Shown here in pieces: positions 58,242 to 64,000 of a stretch of DNA of 64,000 bases. The notes beneath the pieces were generated by a model that worked only from the letters and a program-made list of their open reading frames with translations, ran no database searches and was not told the origin of the DNA. The translations under genes were made by a program, and so were the position numbers. Every line of letters starts with the position of its first letter. The stretch's first letter is position 1. This DNA comes from Hordeum vulgare subsp. vulgare (Eukaryota; Streptophyta; Magnoliopsida; Poales; Poaceae), in contig NC_058522.1 of NCBI RefSeq assembly GCF_904849725.1, positions 231,111,084 through 231,175,083 of the forward strand, given 5' to 3'.

Positions 58242-58640
58242 TCATGTCAAACCTGGATAAAACTCCTGGAGATAGTTTGAGTTATACTCCATTGCTACAA
58301 CAAGCACCTGATTAGCTATCGCAGTACAGCGGGCAGTCTCCTCTGCTGCCTCGTACTCCTCAGCTTCCTCCCTAAGTATATAGTATTTTTGTTTCTGATG
58401 AAAGTTGAAGAAGGCAGGAGCAGGCAAAGTAATTTGAAAAAAATGCTTGTCAGAAATCAGCCTATACTGGAATGGTGTAACTCCTTTTTCAAGGAACATA
58501 TGGCGCTCCATGGGTCTGCGAAGGTAAGCATCTAAACAAGTGGCATAGGTTGCACCATAAAGTTAAACATCAAGGGAGTTTTTATTTAAACGACGAGCTA
58601 TGATAGCTCCCATGTTAAATTATCTATCCCTTAACACCAC
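58242..58640 (-). pseudogene. Conserved ORF remnant of an Athila-like element (unknown function)
   Basis: On the minus strand, GAIIARRLN-like sequence, a stop, then YGATYATCLDAYL precede an open stretch of 89 codons (58511-58242). That stretch contains FQYRLISDKHFFQITLPAPAFF and an EEAEEYEAAEETAR helix, then a Tyr/Asn-rich tail. I recall similar ORFs in Triticeae Athila-like elements but cannot assign a function. One in-frame stop and a shortened N-terminus make it a remnant. Confidence 0.55.
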
Positions 58641-59880
58641 AGTCTTAAGAATGCTCAAATTAGGTGCCCACAAGGTACATAGGTCATGTTTACCATTAAT
58701 GTATCTTCCTATGAATAGGGTAAAGTAATGCATTGCAGGAGAATGAATAGTACCAATTCTAGGGTAATACTTAAGAGAAATTCATTGCAGTTATTTTTAT
58801 GAAGATCAAGGCAAGTCCCTCAAATAGTAATGTTACATGATTCACTAAATTCTTCAACATACATGCAGAATGAACTATTATACTAATCAAACATAACATC
58901 ATGAGGTACGAGATGAGATACATACTTAAAGTTTTGCATGAAAGAATTAGTAACATCAAAGTACCATGGACAGTTATGTCAAAAGAAGTCTGTTAACTCT
59001 ACATTTTGTATGCACATATAAAATTCGTCTTTAAAGCCCGTGCTGCTCATGAAGGGATCAAACGGCCATTCACACGGCTTAAAAATGTATGTCGTGGGGG
59101 TTCGAGGTTCGGCTCACCAATCACACACAACGGATAGCTCTTGCTCGAGGAATATCCAAGAAACATCTACCTAATCATTTCCTTTTTATGTGAATTTTTT
59201 GGAAATTTTTAGTCCCTCAAAATAAAAGTGAATGAAACTCCAAAATATTGATAGAAACTACTCCTACAAGTATATAGAGGCTACATCATGCATCAAAACT
59301 ACTTTTAACCATACAAATTCTACATGCAAGCTCATAAACATGGTCATCAACCGGAGGAAAATTTGCAAAATATAAACACTAGAACACAAACTAATTGGAG
59401 CATTGGAGGAGTCACATACCAAGGAATGATCCCTTAAAACAGTTTCGAAAATAGAGTTCTGAGCAAGGAGATCAAAATTCACTTGAAAATGAGCAAGAGC
59501 ACGAGCTAGGAGGCAATGCTGATTTTTTTCTGGAGGAAGGAGGTGGCCATGGGCATGCGCACTAAGTGAGTGGGTCCCTATGGAACCCACAAGCTTGACT
59601 GGCGCGCCCAGGGGGTGGGTGCGCCCTCTGAACTCGTGTCTAATAGGTGCACCCTGTGGGGTGAGTTTAGTGCGCAAAATTCTTACTTATTCTAGAAAAA
59701 TCGTATTAAATTTTCATGGCATTTTATATTTTTTGGACATTTTTATTGCACAAAAAAAATCTAAAAACAGGATAATCATGGCATTCTACTTTATTAAAAT
59801 TCAAATAATAGAGAACAAAACTATGGATACACTAGGTTGTGCTTACTAAATTTTTCGACCACATGCTCCTAAAAAAGGAT
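58641..59880 (-). mobile_element. Internal DNA of element E without recognisable domain
   Basis: This lies between the ORF remnant and the protease, where an autonomous Gypsy element would have RT, RNase H and integrase; none is seen. The minus frame 59677-59264 (137 codons) shows no motif. A G/C-rich patch at about 59510-59660 resembles the 'gcgcgcccagggggtgggtgcgccc' phrase found in LTRs of this group, hinting at a rearranged LTR piece. Confidence 0.5.
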
Positions 59881-59896
59881 CCATTAATAAGGTTGA

Positions 59897-60440
59897 TCAA
59901 GTCTTATTTACAAACCAATTCCGACTGACATGAAACCAACGAACTTTCGTATAACACCAAGTTACCTCAAAAAGGATATGCATTTCCCCAACAATAAGAG
60001 TCTCATATTTGTTTTTGATAGTAGGAAGAGGAAATTTCAACCCTCCAATCGTAAATGTAAAAATTTGTTCAATGGAGTTGATATTATTTGTTAAAGCTTT
60101 TTTCTTTGGCAAGTGAACCATGTGTTGATTAACATTGACATGAAAAGTAACCTTGCTTATGTTGCAATCAATAACACCCCCTATTGTATTCCAAAAGGGT
60201 CTACCAAGGGTAATTGACATGTTGTTGTCCTCGGGCATACCAAGAATAACAAAGACGATTAAGATAGTAACATTTGCAGCCCCAACAGGAATGTCCTCAC
60301 AAATTCCAATCGGCATAACACATGATTTATCAGCCATTTGCAAATATATTTAAATAGGTGTAAGCTTATGCAAATCAAATCTTTTATATAAATAGAAAGG
60401 CATAACACTAACACTCGCTCCTAAATCACAGAAAGTAGTT
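59897..60440 (-). pseudogene. Athila-type protease of element E
   Basis: From about 60440 the minus strand reads a GASVSVMPFYLYKRF-like active-site region (its start is damaged, near 60380-60440), then a stop. The open frame 60343-59897 follows (MQMADKSCVMPIGICEDIPV, then ITLGRPFWNTIGGVIDC). The ADxS...P.G..EDIPV and LGRPF(L/W)NT motifs are typical of Athila-lineage retropepsins. The stop between the two halves and the loss of downstream pol make it inactive. Confidence 0.85.
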
Positions 60441-60599
60441 TTGCCATAACTTTCTTTAATGGAGCAAGGTATAGTAGGTATTCGAGGATCTCATAATTTC
60501 TTAGGTACTCTACCATCAAAAGAGTAATTAGCAAGCATGGTGCAAATATCAGTTTTAGGTATCTTTCTTTCATTTGTGGCAATATCTTTCATATACTTG

Positions 60600-61118
60600 A
60601 CCTAAGGAGGCATTTTCCAAATATTTGTCAAGCGTGTTTGCAAAGAGATGGGTCTAAGCATTTCAAGAAAGCACTAAATGTCCTCATCCTTATTTTTAGA
60701 AGGATTACGAGGGAATGACATAGGTTTTTGAACCCATGGCTCTCTTTATTTACCATGTTTTGTAGCAATGAAATCATTCTTGTCACAACGTTTATCTTAA
60801 GAGGTGGGTTATCAAGATCAACAACAAGTTCCATTTCTACTTCATTGTTAGATTCTTTACTATTATCTGGTTGAGCATAAACATGAACATCACCATTATC
60901 CTTATCATTATCATTATCTCTAGGTGGGTGTTCATTACCATATTGTGTCTCAGCATTAGAAATGGAAACATCATTATCATACTCACGATGTTTATCGATA
61001 ACAGGTTCATTGCAAGCATGCAAAGTCTTATCGTGTTTCCTTTTCTTTCTCTTCTTAGATGGAACATGTGCATCATTATTAATCCTTTGAGAATCTTGTT
61101 CAATTTCTTTAATAGGAC
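60600..61118 (-). pseudogene. Gag C-terminal remnant of element E, cut by element H
   Basis: The frame 61023-60628 is acidic and Asn/Asp-rich (NDKDNGDVHVYAQPDN, then EMELVVDLDNPPLK). It leads towards the protease, as Athila gag-pol linkers do. The upstream part is removed by the LTR of H at 61119. Confidence 0.6.
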
Positions 61119-64000
61119 TGTCACATCCCTAGCTTCCATTTGGTGTTTTGCAAGATTGTGCTCATGTTTTTATTCTTGCATTAAAAAGTGAAATAGGGAG
61201 TTGAAGAAAACCCTAGCACCTCTTTATTCAACTAAATTCCAATGAACTAAAAGTTCAATGAACCCAAACTGGCCTTCATGAAAGCCCACCCTTTTGATAA
61301 ATATTGGAAATAATATTTCAGGGGTGGAACTTATTTTAAAAATACATTTGGGATTTTATTTAAACCACAAAAGCCACTGAAATTACCCAAATATGTGGTT
61401 TTAAATGTCTCAAGATATTATAAAATGTGGAAATATTTTATTGACTTGGAAATATTCCAAGTAGCACCCAAAATTATTTTCACTATTTATAGAAATAGTT
61501 TGGAGCCAAAAATAAAAGAAATAAATGTCAGAAAGGTTTAACAGAAAATAGAAATGAAAAAAAATGTGAAAAACCTTACCTCTCGCTCACCCTAGCCCAG
61601 GCCATCTCCGTGCCGCCTTCTTTAACCTCGTGCTCGTAGGCACGAGGGCGTGGCACCCGCACAGGAGGCACGACCACCTCCTGCTTCCACCTCCTGCTGG
61701 CCGCACCGACCCTATCTCTTCGAGATGAGAAGCACCGAGGCATCCTCTTCCCATTTCCCTCCTCCCCGGCCTCTCTGACGGCCTCCTCGAGCTCGTCCCC
61801 CTGCTCTGGATCTGACAACGGCCGCCGCCGTTGCCCGCGACTCCGGCCACCACAACGCCTCCCCGAGCACGCCGTCGACTCCACGCGAAGCACCGTGAGC
61901 CCGTGATGGTTTTCCCCCGCTCCCCTTGCCTTCTCGCACCCTGCAGCCACCGCCCGCCATGGCCGAGCTTCGGCAGCCGCCGTGGCCCATCTCCTGGGCT
62001 ACTCCGGGGACCTAGCACCCCCTTGAGCCCCCTGCGCGATGCGGTCGAGCCTGGGCTTCGTCCCAGTGCCTCCAGCGCATCCAACCGAGGCTTGTAGCCC
62101 ATTTTGGAGCAACTCCGGCGAGCCTCCACCACGCCCATGGTCGCCGCCGGCGAAACTCCGGTGGGGATGACGTGGCCACTCTAATCCGTCATTAATTAGT
62201 CGTTAGAGCCACTGACAGTGGGCCCTAGGAGTGGGTCAAACCCACATAGGGGCTGGTCAGCGCGGGGTTATCCCGTGTGACGCTGACCAGTGCCCCCCAC
62301 TGGTCAGTTTGACCAGCCCAGGAGTTGTTGACCCTGATGACATCACCATGACGCAGTAAACATATTTCTGTGATTTAAATAATTCCAGAAAATGATAAAA
62401 CTTTGGGAAATCATAGAAAATTAAATATAACTCCAAATTTGACAAATAATATATGTAAAATGATCAAAAAAATTCAACGAACACAATGGTGCTACTTTCA
62501 TGCATGACAAACAAAGTTATAAAACAGCATCAGGTCAAATCAATTAAAAGAATTTGATAAATATCTTATTTCAAATAATATTGAATTTTGAATTCAAATC
62601 AGGATCATTCTATGGTGTTGTTATTCACATTAAACCATACTACATTTCATTTCATGCCTGATCATGCATCATATTGTTGCATTTGAATGATATCGATTGT
62701 CGCTATTATTTCGGTAGGTTGTGCCCCTCCGGATACGTTCGAATATGCGACTGACGGATTTAATCCTTCCACTGAGCAACAAGGCAAGCACCCTTTGATC
62801 ATCCTGATATAATCCCATGTTCCTACTCCAGCTCTCACTTATTGCATTAGGACAAAATATTTCAAATGCTTTACCTCGGTAGCTGAACCTATTCCTTTGC
62901 ATGACCTAACATTGTCACAGTTAATAGCCAAACCTTGCAACCTACCATACCTGGTAGTTGCTTGAGCCATGTTGTGTCTTATCCTGGTATGCTTGATATG
63001 CCTAGAGTTGTGTCAGGTCTGTTTCATCTGGGTGATGAACAGGAATGGATGAATGTGTTCTAGTGATAAAGAATAAGTGTGGAACCTGATTTGGTAAAGG
63101 AACCGATGAAAGGCTATGTAGGAGTACATGGCGGGTTGTTTCATTGGAACCGTCCATAGGAACTGAGTTCCGTGTATGAAATCCAGGACTAGATACTACC
63201 ACACATTGGGTTCCGTGTGACAGCTCGAGAGCGACCCTCCAGAAGATTCCCCTTTTGTCTCGTTGTCGTCGTCCGATTTATTTAGTAGTTGCACTCATCA
63301 TCACATCATTCACATCATCTGCATTGTATCGGTATTTCGTTGCCGCCAGTTTTCAAAACTGCATCCCTTATTAGTTGTCGGTTCTCTCCATTTTATCATT
63401 GACCGTTTGGGACCAACCACACACGCACGCGCCCGCGACATCGTTAAACTTTGTCGCCGGGTTGTCATTTTCCCTCTCATCCCCACCTAACCCCTCTGCA
63501 CAGTACACCAACCCAATGCGCAACCTAGTCCGAAAACCTCCCGAAATCTGAACCGGGTGCTCGTGACCGTTGGGTCCAGATCAACCTGATTTTACTGTAA
63601 ATTGTCATCGGTTTGTCCATTGGTCACCCTAACCTAATTATATTGGCCGTACGATCTAAATCGGAGGGCTCTAATTAGACCCCATTTAGTTCCGTTTACT
63701 ATTTATATGTAATTTAGCCAAACCTACCCTAACCCACCAGATATATATAGACTACCTAGTTCAATTAGACCAAACCCAAGAAATGCTCCCCCTTGTCCCA
63801 TCTGCGCGCCGCCACCCCTGTCCAGTCTCCACCAACCTCGAGATCTCCCCTCCCGATTCCCTTGTTTTCCTCTGCGAGCCAACCCAATCCCCTCGTTCCT
63901 TCTGCAGCCCTGGACGCATCCGGCTGCTCGAGGGAGCCCCGCCCGCGCGCCACAGGTGCGGCAATTCCCGCAGCCGCGCCTGAGCTCCTCTCTTTTCATT
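61119..64000 (+). mobile_element. LTR of Gypsy-type element H, start only (continues past the window)
   Basis: It starts TGTCACATCCCTAGC at 61119 inside E's gag. The left flank AGGAC (61114-61118) would be one half of a target duplication. TGTCACAxCC is the sense-strand start of chromovirus LTR A, which suggests plus orientation. It contains a GC-rich island (about 61580-62140), an AT-rich middle, a TATA box (63741-63750) and a C-rich leader running to the window end. No coding domain is reached, so lineage is inferred only from LTR style and size (over 2.88 kb). Confidence 0.75.
63741..63750 (+). promoter_or_regulatory. TATA box of LTR H (ATATATATAG)
   Basis: The plus strand reads CAGATATATATAGAC. 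It is followed about 40 bases on by a C-rich, leader-like stretch, which supports both promoter and plus orientation. Confidence 0.65.

Larger units (their letters stand above)
30082..61118 (-). mobile_element. Athila-like Gypsy element E, 3' LTR plus partial internal region, with nested insertions
   Basis: E's 3' LTR (30082-30586 and 55166-56055) is followed to the right by a purine tract. The internal DNA after it carries an ORF remnant, a retroviral-type protease and gag remnants, all on the minus strand. Copia F splits the LTR, a Stowaway sits at 57940-58020, and H interrupts gag at 61119. No RT or integrase is found between protease and LTR, so E looks like a non-autonomous member of its family. 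The primer site and 5' LTR should lie right of the window. Confidence 0.85.

Noticed and set aside
61587..62138. 183-codon minus-strand frame in LTR H and overlapping frames on both strands
   Set aside because: Overlapping open frames on both strands in a GC-rich LTR island are a composition effect; no domain is seen.

Overview
The window is plant DNA from a large, repeat-packed grass genome, most likely a member of the tribe Triticeae (wheat, barley, rye or a wild relative). The reasons are: a BARE-1/Angela/WIS-type LTR (52626-54478); Athila-like Gypsy LTRs with tRNA-Asp primer sites; chromoviruses with LTRs of about 4 kb; and two 81-bp Stowaway MITEs. I see no host gene that I can name, no tRNA or rRNA gene, no CRISPR array and nothing prokaryotic. 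Almost every base belongs to nested, decayed transposable elements. Family names are from memory of these families, not from a search.

Left block, 1-19833, is a three-level nest in which every element is on the minus strand. A short-LTR Copia element (C: 122-bp LTR at 19712-19833, gag to integrase at 16260-18830) is cut by an Athila-like Gypsy element (B: LTR 14762-16224, tRNA-Asp primer site 14733-14750, internal DNA at 14158-14732 and 1-429). B in turn holds a chromovirus (A: 430-14157, LTR pair, PBS 9973-9985, broken gag-pol with a C-terminal chromodomain). The left end of A is lost at a deletion junction near 429/430.

Middle block, 19834-30081. First comes about 1.4 kb that I cannot place, ending in a purine tract and a 279-bp LTR-like unit (21262-21540). 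Next is a 260-bp long-TIR MITE-like unit (21544-21803). Then comes a decayed Athila-like 5' end (D) whose LTR was hit by a 4.9-kb chromovirus solo LTR (23137-28030) with a perfect TTAGA target duplication. After that is unassigned DNA with a Stowaway MITE (29524-29604).

Right block, 30082-61118, is the deepest nest. Athila-like element E (minus) has its 3' LTR split by Copia element F (30587-55160, SIRE/Maximus-like, perfect GAACA duplication). F's 3' LTR is split by G (31363-44102), a chromovirus-derived element that keeps only the integrase tail and chromodomain between two 4-kb LTRs. F's 5' LTR is split by a BARE-type solo LTR. F's gag is split by a 484-bp hAT-type MITE with a perfect 8-bp duplication. 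F's pol is unusually readable: integrase to RNase H stays in one frame and is broken only by stop codons. E's internal region carries a second Stowaway (57940-58020), a conserved but decayed ORF and gag-protease remnants. From 61119 to the window end is the beginning of another large Gypsy-type LTR (H, plus strand), inserted into E.

None of these parts forms a working pathway. The window is a layered record of insertion. The relative order can be read directly: C before B before A; D before its solo LTR; E before F before G, the BARE LTR and the hAT MITE; E before H. The most informative points are the intact target duplications, the repeated choice of LTRs as landing sites, the gutted element G, the BARE insertion beside the TATA box of F, and two unexplained stretches (19834-21248 and 28472-29521).
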